Below are positions 17,312 through 26,100 of a stretch of DNA of 64,000 nt, one piece after another; the first letter of the stretch is position 1, and every line of letters starts with the position of its first letter. Source of the DNA: Actinoallomurus iriomotensis (lineage in GTDB: Bacteria; Actinomycetota; Actinomycetes; Streptosporangiales; Streptosporangiaceae); the NCBI RefSeq assembly GCF_030269445.1, contig NZ_BSTJ01000001.1, positions 1,327,898 through 1,391,897 of the forward strand, in the 5' to 3' direction. The position numbers and the translations under genes were made by a program. The notes below the pieces were generated by a model that worked only from the letters and a program-made list of their open reading frames with translations, was not told where the DNA came from and made no database searches.

Positions 17312-18478
17312 CTACGCCGGACGGCTCAGGACCAGGCCGCTCGTGGGTACGCCCGTGCCCGCCGTGACCAGGACGTGCGCCACGTCCGGCACCTGGTTGA
17401 CCGATGTGCCGCGGACCTGGCGGACCGCCTCGGCGATGCCGTTCATGCCGTGGATGTACGCCTCGCCGAGCTGACCGCCGTTCGGATTGACCGGCAGGTG
17501 GCCGTCGAGTTCGATGCCGCCGTCCGCGACGAAGTCGCGGCCCTCCCCCCGCCCGCAGAAGCCCAGCTCCTCCAGCTGCATCAGCACGAACGGCGTGAAG
17601 TGGTCGTACAGGATCGCGGTCCGCACGTCCGCCGGGGTGAGTCCGGACCGCTCCCACAGCGCGCGGCCCACCACGCCCATCGCGGGCAGCGCGGCCAGGT
17701 CCGTCTCGTAGTAGCCGAACATCATCATCTGGTTCGGGCCCGAGCCCTGCGCGGCGGCGGTGATCGACACCGGCGGATTCGGGAGGTCACGGGCGCGGTC
17801 GGCGCCGGTCACGACGATCGCCACGGCGCCGTCGGACTCCTGGCAGCAGTCCAGCAGGTGCAGCGGCTCGACCACCCAGCGGCTCGCCTGGTGCTCCTCC
17901 AGCGTGATCGGCCGCTCGTGGAACCATGCGCGCGGGTTGGTCGCGGCGTGCCGCCGCATCGCGACCGCGACGCGGCCGAAGTCCTCGCTGGTCGCGCCGT
18001 AGTCGTGCATGTAGCGCCGCGCCTGCATGGCGACCCAGGCGGCGGGCGTGGCGAAGCCGAACGGCAGGTGCCAGGAGAACTCCATGGCAGTCGTACCGGG
18101 CGCCATGGCCGTGGTCGCCTGGCCGAACCGCTGCCCGGACCGCTCGTTGAACGCCCGGTAGCACACGACCGTACGCGCCTGCCCGGTCGCCACGGCCATC
18201 GCGGCGTGGGCGACCGTGCCGCAGGCCGCGCCGCCGCCGTAGTCGACGCGGGAGAAGAAGGTCAGCTCCGGAACGCCCAGCTCGCGGGCGACGGCGATCT
18301 CGGCGTTCGTGTCCTGGGTGAAGGTCACCAGGCCGTCGACGTCCGACGGCGTCAGCCCGGCGTCCTTCAGGGCGGCGACGCACGCCTCGGCGGCGAGCCG
18401 CAGCTCCGAGCGGCCCGACTCCTTGGAGAACTCCGTCGCCCCGATGCCGGCGATCGCCGCGCGTCCCGAGATCGTCAT
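17312..18478 (-). CDS. ltp2: Thiolase-fold lipid-transfer protein, Ltp2-like (steroid side-chain aldolase)
   Basis: The 388-residue protein has the SCP-x/thiolase-like fold (AIAGIGATEFSKESGRSELRLAAEACVAALKDAGL; VDYGGGAACGTVAHAAMAVATGQA; NPNGGQLGEAYIHGMNG). In mycobacteria Ltp2 works with the DUF35 domain of ChsH2 as the aldolase that releases propionyl-CoA from the 17-hydroxy steroid side chain. The gene lies last in an operon holding ChsE1-, ChsE2- and ChsH2/H1-like genes, with a 4-nt overlap to the hydratase gene. The Ltp2 assignment rests on this context plus sequence. Confidence 0.85.
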   Translation of the reverse strand: MTISGRAAIAGIGATEFSKESGRSELRLAAEACVAALKDAGLTPSDVDGLVTFTQDTNAEIAVARELGVPELTFFSRVDYGGGAACGTVAHAAMAVATGQARTVVCYRAFNERSGQRFGQATTAMAPGTTAMEFSWHLPFGFATPAAWVAMQARRYMHDYGATSEDFGRVAVAMRRHAATNPRAWFHERPITLEEHQASRWVVEPLHLLDCCQESDGAVAIVVTGADRARDLPNPPVSITAAAQGSGPNQMMMFGYYETDLAALPAMGVVGRALWERSGLTPADVRTAILYDHFTPFVLMQLEELGFCGRGEGRDFVADGGIELDGHLPVNPNGGQLGEAYIHGMNGIAEAVRQVRGTSVNQVPDVAHVLVTAGTGVPTSGLVLSRPA

Positions 18479-19791
18479 GCGGGCTCCTTCAGCCGTACGG
18501 TCGCCACCACGTGGTCGCCCGCGCCGACCGCGCCGCGCACCTCCAGCGCCCCGTCGCCCACGGGACGGCCGGTGAGGGTGAGCGTGTCCCCCGCGTACGC
18601 GGGCACGCCGAGCCGCAGCGCGATGCCGGCCAGGCGGGCGTCCGGCCGGCTTTCGAGGACGTAGCGCTGGACCAGGCCGATCGTGGTGAGGATGTTGAGG
18701 AAGATGTCCGCCGAACCCTGCGCCCGCGCCACCGCCGGATCGTGGTGCACGGGCGTGAGGTCGCGGGTCGCCAGCGCCGTTGAGATCACGAACGTCGGCG
18801 TCAGCTCGATCCGCAGACCCGCCTCGCCCTCGGCGTGCTCCGGCTCCTCGACGGCCGCCGGCGCGGTCCCGGCGGGTCGCCACTGCGGCAGCGTCAGCTC
18901 CTCGTCCATCCGCTGGAACTCCAGCTCCACCGGCATGCCGACGTACGCGTCCCCGGGCGCGCAGCCGAGGAGGTCACCGATGATCCGCACGCCCTCCTCC
19001 AGCTCGACCAGCGCCACGACGTACGGCGGGGTGAGGCCAGGCACCGGCGGGTGGTGGTGCACGACGTAGCTGTGCACGACGCCGCGCCCGGCGGCGGTGA
19101 CGTGGTCGCGCTTGGTCGCGTGGCAGGCGGGGCACATCGGCCCGGGCGGGTGACGCAGCGCACCGCACTCGGCGCAGCGCTGGATCCGCAGCTCGCCGGC
19201 CCGCACGCCGTCCCAGAAGAACCGGGTGTCGGGGCCGACGGCGGGGCGCAGCGGATATCTCCCGCCGGACGGGGCGGGCGGCGCGTCGCCGCGCGGTTTG
19301 AACTTCAGCACCCGGAACAGCATCTCCGCGACCCGCTCGCCGCCGGAGTACCAGCGCTCGTACCAGGTGACGAAGTAGCCCTCGCCGAGCGCGGTCCGCT
19401 TGGGCCCGGTGACGCCGTCGAAGATGACGGTCGTGGACAGTTCCTCGCCCAGCCGCAGGTAGCGGTCGTAGGTGTGCTCGCAGTTGGTGGCGACCACACC
19501 GACGTAGCCCGCCTCGTCCAGCGTGCTCAGGATCCGGTCGGGCGAGGCGGTTTCTTCCCGACCAACCTGCCCCGACCGACCTCCCGGCTGTGGCCGCTCG
19601 TCGGGGCCGGCCATCGACCAGACCTGGATCATGGCCGGCGGGGCGTACTCCGACCAGCGCCCGCTCCGGTCGCCGAGCGCCCGGGTCCAGTTGCGGATCA
19701 TCGCGGCGTTCACCGGGTCCGGGCAGGGCGTGGCGGCGCTCTCGCCCTCGGCCGCGAGTTCGTCCGCGAGCGCCATCAGCCGGTCATGCAT
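18475..19791 (-). CDS. Fused ChsH2-ChsH1-like hydratase: MaoC / DUF35 / MaoC
   Basis: The 438-residue protein has three parts. Residues 1 to about 165 form a MaoC-like hot-dog domain (ChsH2 N-half). About 185-300 is a DUF35 domain, with a zinc ribbon CAECGALRHPPGPMCPAC then an OB fold. About 315-438 is a second hot-dog domain with STALATRDLTPVHHDP and SADIFLNILTTIGLVQRYV, matching ChsH1 and its catalytic Asp/His region. In Mycobacterium tuberculosis these are two proteins that together hydrate the C3-side-chain enoyl-CoA of cholesterol. Here they appear as one chain. The DUF35 part would hold Ltp2. Confidence 0.87.
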   Translation of the reverse strand: MHDRLMALADELAAEGESAATPCPDPVNAAMIRNWTRALGDRSGRWSEYAPPAMIQVWSMAGPDERPQPGGRSGQVGREETASPDRILSTLDEAGYVGVVATNCEHTYDRYLRLGEELSTTVIFDGVTGPKRTALGEGYFVTWYERWYSGGERVAEMLFRVLKFKPRGDAPPAPSGGRYPLRPAVGPDTRFFWDGVRAGELRIQRCAECGALRHPPGPMCPACHATKRDHVTAAGRGVVHSYVVHHHPPVPGLTPPYVVALVELEEGVRIIGDLLGCAPGDAYVGMPVELEFQRMDEELTLPQWRPAGTAPAAVEEPEHAEGEAGLRIELTPTFVISTALATRDLTPVHHDPAVARAQGSADIFLNILTTIGLVQRYVLESRPDARLAGIALRLGVPAYAGDTLTLTGRPVGDGALEVRGAVGAGDHVVATVRLKEPA

Positions 19792-19810
19792 GTCTCTCCC
19801 TCGCGGTGCG

Positions 19811-20983
19811 TCAGCGCGGGGCCCGCGGCAGGCCGAGGCCGATCATGGCGATGATCTCCCGCTGCACTTCGTTGACCCCGCCGCCGAAGGTCAGCACGAG
19901 GCCGCCCTTGACCCCGTGGTCGACCCGGTCGATCAGCTCGCGCGTCTCCTCGTCGCCGGGGTCGCCGTACCGCGCGAGGATCTCGCCCACGACCCGCCCG
20001 GCGTCCTGCATGCGCTCCGAACCGTAGATCTTGGTCGCGGACGCGTCCGCCGCGCCGAGCCAGCCGAGGTCCATGCCCGCGGCGACCTGCCAGTTGAGCA
20101 GTTCGTTGACGCGCAGGAACGCGTGCACCCGCGCCACCGCGCGCCGGACCGCCGGCTCCTCGATCAGGGGCCGCCCGTCCGGGCCCGTCTTCGTACGGGC
20201 CCAGCGGACGAACCGGTCGTAGGTGTGACCGAGGTTGCCGGCCGGGCCGAGGGTGACGCGTTCGTGGTTGAGCTGGTTGACGATGAGGTCCCAGCCGCGG
20301 TTCTCCTCGCCGACGAGCAGGTCGGCCGGCACGCGGACGTCCTGGTAGTAGGTGGCGTTGGTGTGGTGACGGCCGTCCATCGTGACGATCGGCGTCCAGG
20401 AGAAGCCCGGGTCGGCGCAGTCGACGATGAACATCGAGATGCCCTTGTGCCGGGCGGCGTCCGGATCGGTGCGCGCGGCCAGCCAGATGAAGTCGGCGTG
20501 GTGCGCGCCGGAGGTGAAGATCTTCTGGCCGTTCACGACGTAGTGGTCGCCGTCGCGGACCGCCGTGGTGCGCAGCGCGGCCAGGTCGGTGCCGGCGCCG
20601 GGCTCGCTGTAGCCGATCGCGAAGTGGCACTCCCCCGCGAGGATGCGGGGCAGGAACCGCTTCTTCTGCTGCTCGGTGCCGTACTGCACGAGCGTCGGCG
20701 CGACGGTGTTGAGCGTGATGATCGGGTACGGCACCTCCGCGCGGGCGATCTCGTTGGCGAAGATCTGCTGCTCGACCGGGCCGAAGCCGCGCCCGCCGTA
20801 CTCCTCCGGCAGCGCGATGCCGAGCATGCCGTCGCGGCCGAGCCGCCGGCAGTGCTCCATGTACGCCGTGCCGAACGGGTCCTCGGCGATCCGCTCGCGT
20901 TCCCCGGCGGTGAGGCAGTCGCGGAAGTAGCCGCGCAGGTCGTCGCGGAGGGCCCGCTGCTCGCCGGTCAGGTCGATGAACAT
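19811..20983 (-). CDS. chsE2: Acyl-CoA dehydrogenase, ChsE2/FadE29-like
   Basis: The 390-residue flavoenzyme closely follows the FadE29 pattern: MFIDLTGEQRALRDDLRGYF, RRLGRDGMLGIALPEEYGG, FAIGYSEPGAGTDLAALRTTA, HHTNATYYQDVRVPADLLVG and TFGGGVNEVQREIIA. In mycobacteria ChsE1 and ChsE2 form an alpha2-beta2 heterotetramer that dehydrogenates the three-carbon steroid side chain. The start at 20983 overlaps the stop of the partner gene (ATGA), as expected for co-translated subunits. Confidence 0.9.
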   Translation of the reverse strand: MFIDLTGEQRALRDDLRGYFRDCLTAGERERIAEDPFGTAYMEHCRRLGRDGMLGIALPEEYGGRGFGPVEQQIFANEIARAEVPYPIITLNTVAPTLVQYGTEQQKKRFLPRILAGECHFAIGYSEPGAGTDLAALRTTAVRDGDHYVVNGQKIFTSGAHHADFIWLAARTDPDAARHKGISMFIVDCADPGFSWTPIVTMDGRHHTNATYYQDVRVPADLLVGEENRGWDLIVNQLNHERVTLGPAGNLGHTYDRFVRWARTKTGPDGRPLIEEPAVRRAVARVHAFLRVNELLNWQVAAGMDLGWLGAADASATKIYGSERMQDAGRVVGEILARYGDPGDEETRELIDRVDHGVKGGLVLTFGGGVNEVQREIIAMIGLGLPRAPR

Positions 20984-22071
20984 CAGGCCACCAGAGCTCC
21001 GATCGTGTCGAGCTGGGCCTCCGCCCCGCCGAGCAGGTGGGCGTAGTGCTTGCCCCAGGCGAAATGGCGGTGCAGGGGATAGGTGACGTCGAGGCCGAGG
21101 CCGCCGTGCAGGTGCTGGCAGGTGTAGAGGGCCTGGAGCGCGCCCTCGCAGGCCGCCCACGCGGCGACCGCGAGCACCTCGGCGGCGTCGTCGTGGCCCT
21201 CGGCGAGCCGCCAGACTCCGGCCCACATGGCCACGTCGAGCGCCCGCTTGGCGATGTAGACGTCGCCGATCTGCATCGTGACGGCCTGGAACTCCGCCAG
21301 CGGGCGGCCGAACTGCTCGCGCGTCCGTACGTGCCCGGTGGTGAGGTCGAGCGCGGCGGCGAGCGCGCCGGAGGCGGTGGCGACCGCTCCGGCGGTGGCG
21401 TACCCCAGCAGCGTCTCGTGCGCCCCGGCGCCGAGCAGGGCGCCGGCGCCCACCCGGACGCCGTCCAGGTCCAGCCGCGCCATCGGCTCGCCGGTCGCCG
21501 CGGGCTGCGGGGTGAGCGCGACCTGGTCCGGCTCGACGGCGAAGACGCCGACGGTCCCGTCGCCGGTCCGCGCCGGGACGAGGATGTACGCCGCCTGCCC
21601 GGCGTACGGCACGAAGGTCTTGACGCCCTCCAGGACGTACGCGTCGCCGTCGCGGGTCGCGGTCGCGCCGGGCGGCTGGGCGAGGCCGGAGCCCGGCTCG
21701 CGTACCGCCGCGGTGAGCACCAGCCCGCCGTCGGCCACCACGCCGAGTCGCGCGCGGAGCTCTCCGCCGCCGTGGCGGGCGATCGTGAGAGCGGCCGGCA
21801 GCGAGGCGTAGGCGGGCACCGGCGCGGCGTGCGCCCCGATCTCGCGCAGGATCACCGCCAGCTCGACCGCGCCGAGCCCGGCGCCGCCGAGGTCTTCGGG
21901 CAGGCAGGCGCCGAGCACGCCGGCCTGGGCGAGCGCCGCCCACAGGCGGGCGTCGTACGGGGCGCCGGAACGCTCGTGCTCTTCGATCCGCGCCGGGGTG
22001 GCCTCGCGGTCGAGCAGGCCGGACACCAGACTCCGCAGCTCCTGGGCGTTCTCGTCGAGATCGAAGTCCAT
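20983..22071 (-). CDS. chsE1: Acyl-CoA dehydrogenase, ChsE1/FadE28-like
   Basis: The 362-residue acyl-CoA dehydrogenase lacks some usual catalytic features but keeps REQFGRPLAEFQAVTMQIGD and the FadE28-type end CQHLHGGLGLDVTYPLHRHF. It is the likely partner of the downstream ChsE2-like subunit. It is first in the igr-like operon. Its start at 22071 lies 42 bases from a KstR-type palindrome and faces the KstR-like regulator gene, so sterol-dependent derepression is the expected control. Confidence 0.87.
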   Translation of the reverse strand: MDFDLDENAQELRSLVSGLLDREATPARIEEHERSGAPYDARLWAALAQAGVLGACLPEDLGGAGLGAVELAVILREIGAHAAPVPAYASLPAALTIARHGGGELRARLGVVADGGLVLTAAVREPGSGLAQPPGATATRDGDAYVLEGVKTFVPYAGQAAYILVPARTGDGTVGVFAVEPDQVALTPQPAATGEPMARLDLDGVRVGAGALLGAGAHETLLGYATAGAVATASGALAAALDLTTGHVRTREQFGRPLAEFQAVTMQIGDVYIAKRALDVAMWAGVWRLAEGHDDAAEVLAVAAWAACEGALQALYTCQHLHGGLGLDVTYPLHRHFAWGKHYAHLLGGAEAQLDTIGALVA

Positions 22072-22112
22072 GATCCCCTCTCGCGGCCGGGGGCAGCGCG
22101 CCTGGGATGAAA

Positions 22113-22130
22113 ACTAGAACGGATTCTAGT
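22113..22130. promoter_or_regulatory. KstR-type operator in the igr-operon/kstR promoter
   Basis: A perfect inverted repeat has arms ACTAGAA and TTCTAGT around CGGA. The core TAGAACGGATTCTA (22115-22128) matches the mycobacterial KstR motif TnnAACnnGTTnnA except for one base in the right half. It sits between the divergent chsE1-like and kstR-like genes and could control both. Confidence 0.78.
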
Positions 22131-22299
22131 CCGTGTCCACTGCCGCAGGCGGTACCGGTCCGACCACCGCACAGGGGATCCGCGGCCGCCGACGTGACAC
22201 GGCGGTTCGTTGCGGCGGAATAACGTGTTCTCGCGGCATGTACCCTTGTGCGAAGAAAGCGCGGACCGCAGGCCGCGCTCCCGACCGAGGGGTGGCGTC

Positions 22300-22890
22300 G
22301 TGACCGCAGAACCCGCGGCGGCCGGTCACCTGACAGGTCGCTCCCGCAGCCAGCACCAGCGCCGCAAGCGCATCCTTCAGGCCGCGGCCGCGCTGGCGTC
22401 GCGCGGAGGCGTGGAGGCGATGCAGATGCGCACGGTCGCCGAGCGCGCCGGAGTGGCCCTGGGCACGCTCTACCGCTACTTCCCCTCGAAGATGGACCTC
22501 GTCGTGGCGGTCGTCAACGAGGAGATCGACACTCTCGAGGCGAGCCTCGACCGCCGGCCGCCCCGCTCGGGGACGCCGGCCGGGAGGGCCGTGGAGGCGC
22601 TGATGCGGGCGACGCGCGGGCTGATGCGCGAGCCGGAGCTCGCGGACGCGCTCATCCGGTCACTGTTGCTGTCGGACGTCAAGACCGACCTCGGCGACCG
22701 GATGGCCGCCATGCTCGCGCGCGCCGCCGACGGCGACGTGACGCCCGGCGAGGAGCGTCACGTCCTGCTGCGCTCGTTGTCCAGCGTCTGGGTCATGGAG
22801 ATGATCGAGCTGCTCCGTGGCCGCACGGGCAACGAGCAGATCCAGGCACGCCTGGAGATCGCCGCCGAGCGTCTGCTCGCCGGCGCGTAG
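22300..22890 (+). CDS. kstR: TetR-family regulator, KstR-like (sterol catabolism repressor)
   Basis: The 196-residue protein follows the KstR pattern: QHQRRKRILQAAAALASRGGVEAMQMRTVAERAGVALGTLYRYFPSKMDLVVAVV in the DNA-binding domain, and PELADALIRSLLLSDVKTD in the ligand domain. In mycobacteria KstR represses cholesterol genes until a CoA-thioester intermediate binds. The GTG at 22300 follows a GAGGGG site. It diverges from an igr-like operon with a KstR-type palindrome between. Similar boxes precede four other loci in this window. Confidence 0.85.
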   Translation: MTAEPAAAGHLTGRSRSQHQRRKRILQAAAALASRGGVEAMQMRTVAERAGVALGTLYRYFPSKMDLVVAVVNEEIDTLEASLDRRPPRSGTPAGRAVEALMRATRGLMREPELADALIRSLLLSDVKTDLGDRMAAMLARAADGDVTPGEERHVLLRSLSSVWVMEMIELLRGRTGNEQIQARLEIAAERLLAGA

Positions 22891-22900
22891 CGAACGCTCC

Positions 22901-23035
22901 TCAGGCGGGAACGCCCGCGGCACGCAGGTCGCGGTACAGACCGGACCGCATGAACTGCAGGAACAGGCGGGTGAGAAGAGCCTGGAGCAGCATCACCAGG
23001 GCCTTCGCGAGGACGGTCGAGACGATGTCTGGCAC
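22901..23035 (-). CDS. Small 44-residue amphipathic/hydrophobic protein
   Basis: A GTG-started frame of 44 codons (start 23035, stop 22901) encodes a peptide with a hydrophobic, Leu-rich middle (VLAKALVMLLQALLTRLFLQF) and a basic C-terminus ending GLYRDLRAAGVPA. Its C/G-biased third positions and its neat fit between the KstR-like stop and the next promoter suggest it is real. No family is recognised. It could be a small membrane-associated protein. Confidence 0.5.
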   Translation of the reverse strand: MPDIVSTVLAKALVMLLQALLTRLFLQFMRSGLYRDLRAAGVPA

Positions 23036-23194
23036 GGGGAACACCTAACGCGTATCAGGGGGTGCTTTCGACCCGAGTATGCCTTCTTGTCCGGTTTCAG
23101 GAAAACCCTGGGGGTTACGAGAAGATGAACATATCCCCAGGTCAACCGGTTCGCTCGCCCCGGTTGACCCCTGTGGGCCCGCAAGACCCTGATG

Positions 23195-26100
23195 TCACGC
23201 GGGAAGGGCGCGGGCGAGACCTGCGGGCAGGTTCTCCTTCAGTCCCTCCCGCAGGCGGTTCGTGAGATCCTCCTGCAGCTCCTCCACGAGACGGGCGAGC
23301 CGGGTCGCGCCCGGAACGTACGTCACGATCGTGCCGCCGGGCAGCCGTGTCACCAGCACCGCGCCCAGCGCGAAGCCGCCCGCGCAGCCCAGGGCGATCA
23401 GCCAGCCGTGCGGCAGCAGCGGCCGGCTGCCGAAGAAGTGGCTCAGCACCGGCACCTGCACGATGATCCCGAGGGCGGCCAGCGAGGCCACGCCCGACGC
23501 CAGGACCAGGGGGTCGCGCCCGCCGGCCGCGATCGTCTGGGCCAGCTGGGTGCCGACCAGGGCCACCAGGCCGGTCGTGTCCGCCTGCTCGCGCGTTCCG
23601 CTCATCCTCGCGAGCGTCCAGGCGGTCACGGCGGCGCCCGCCGTCGCGCACGCGCGTACCGCGATGTCGCGGGTCAGCGCGGTGCCGAGCGAGCGGTCCG
23701 GGCCCTCCTGCAGCAGTTCCTCCCGGGTGACGCCGGAGGGCGGACGGGCCGCCAGCGCCACGGCCGGGAGCATGTCGGTGAGCAGGTTCACGAGCAGGAG
23801 CTGGCGGACGTTCAGGGGGCTGCTGCCGCTGAGCAGGCCCGTGAGCACGGTGAAGACGATCTCGCCGATGTTGCCGCCGAGCAGCACCGCGAGCGCGTCG
23901 CGGGTCGAGCGCCACATCGCACGGCAGTCGGCGATCGCGTCGGTGATCGTCTCGATCCGGTCGTCGGTCACCACGACGTCGGCGGTCTCGCGGGCGGCGG
24001 GCGTGGCACGCTCGCCGAGGGCGATCCCGACGTCCGCCAGCCGGATCGCCGGCGCGTCGTTGGCGCCGTCCCCGGTGACCGCCACGACCCGGCCCGCCGC
24101 GCGCAGCGCCCGGACGACGCGGGCCTTCTGGTTGGGGCTCACGCGGGCGAACACCGAGACCCCGGCCAGCGCCTCCCCGAGCTTCTCGTCCGGCAGGGCG
24201 TCGAGGTCCGCACCGGTCATGATCTTCCCGTTGAGGAGGTTCAGCTCGGCGGCGATCGCCTCCGCCGTGGTCGGATGGTCCCCGGTGATCATCATGATGT
24301 CGACGCCCGCCTTGCGGAGCCGGCCCACGGCCTCGGCGGCGGTCGGACGCACCGGGTCGGCGATGCAGACCAGGCCGAGCAGGCACAGCCGGTCGATGCG
24401 CGACTCGGTCAGGTCCCGCCGCCCGGACGCCTTCCGCTCGCCGACCGCGAGCACCCGGTAGCCCAGGCGCGCCAGCCGGTCCACCTCCTGCTCGACCTTC
24501 TCGCGCGCCTTCTCGTCGAACGGGACGACCTGGTCGCCCCGACACCACTGGTCACACCTGGCCAGGAGGATCTCCGGCGCGCCCTTGACGCTCAGCAGCT
24601 GCCCGTCCGGCGTACGGCCGAGGACCGCGTGGTAGCCGCGGCCGGGCTCGAACGGCAGTTCGGCGACGCGCTTCCAGGAGCCGAGCCCCTCGAAGTCCTT
24701 CATGTCCAGCTCGCGGGCCGCGCGAATGATCGCCTGGTCGGTCGGGTGGGGCATCTTGCGGCCGGCCTGCTCGGGGCTGGCGCGGAGCGCGGCGGCGACG
24801 ATGACCCGTCGCCGCGGCGACAGGTTCTTGGTCGGAGAGGTCGACTCTCCGTCGGAGACGAGCCGCAGCCGCAGGCGTCCCATGGTCAGCGTGCCGGTCT
24901 TGTCGAAGCACAGGACGTCGATCCGGCCGAGGGCCTCGATCGTCGCCGGGTTGCGCACGAGGGCGCCCCGCTGGGACATGCGACGTGCGGTCGCCAGCTC
25001 CGCGGCGGTGGCGACGAAGGGCAGGCCCTCGGGCACGGCGGCGACGGCGAGGCTGACCGCCGGGCCGAGCGCCTGGGCGAGCGAGCGGCCCCGCAGCAGG
25101 TCCGACAGGAACAGGCCGGCGCCCGCGCCCAGCGCCACGGGCAGCGTCACCGCGGTGAGGGACTGCAGGCGCGCCTCGACGCCACCGGGGCGGCGCTCGC
25201 CGGCGAGCCGGCTCGCGCGGCCGATCTCGGTCCGCTCCCCCGTCGCGACGACCACCGCCGTGGCCTCACCCGCCGCGATGACCGTGCCCTCGTACAGCAT
25301 GGAGGTACGGTCCGCGACGGACCCGGCCATGCTCGGGCGGGCGGTCTTGGTGACGAGCTGCGACTCTCCGGTGAGGCTGGACTCGTCCACCTCCAGCCCC
25401 TTCGCGACCAGCAGCCGTGCGTCGGCCGGTACGGCGTCACCGGCGCTCAGCATCACCACGTCGCCGGGGACGAGCTGGTCCGCGGTCGCCCTGACGTCGG
25501 TCTCGGCCTCCTCCGGGCGCCGCAGCCGTACGCGCACCGCGCTCAGGTCGACCAGCCGGCGCAGGGCCCGGTCGGCCCCGACACGCTGGACGCCCGACAT
25601 CAGGGCGTTGACGCCCAGGACCGTACCGATCAGGGCCGCGTCGGTGATCGACCCGACGACGGCGGAGACTCCCGCGCCGGCCGCGAGCGCGGGGGTCAGC
25701 GGGTTGTCCAGCTCCTCGACCGTGACCCGGGCGAGGCCGGCCGGCCGCGGAGCGCCGTCCTCGGCCGACACCCGCCGGCGTTCGGCCTCGGACGCGGTGA
25801 TGCCGGCGGAGGACGAGTCGAGACGGCTCAGCACGGCCTGGGCGGGCCAGGCGTGCCAGGGCGTACGGTCGACCGGCACGAGGGCGGGCCGCCGGCCGAC
25901 CGTGAGCCCCGCCCAGGTGCCGGTCGCGAGCGCGGACAGCGCCGCGGTGTCGATGGCGAGCTGCGCCCGGCGGGCGGCGTTCCGCGGAGTGCCGGTGGCG
26001 GCGAGCAGCGCGCCCGCCACCGAGCCGACCTCGGCGATCCGGGCGGAGCGGGAACTGGCCTCACGCGCGGGCACCAGGGCCTCGATCACCGGATACGCCT

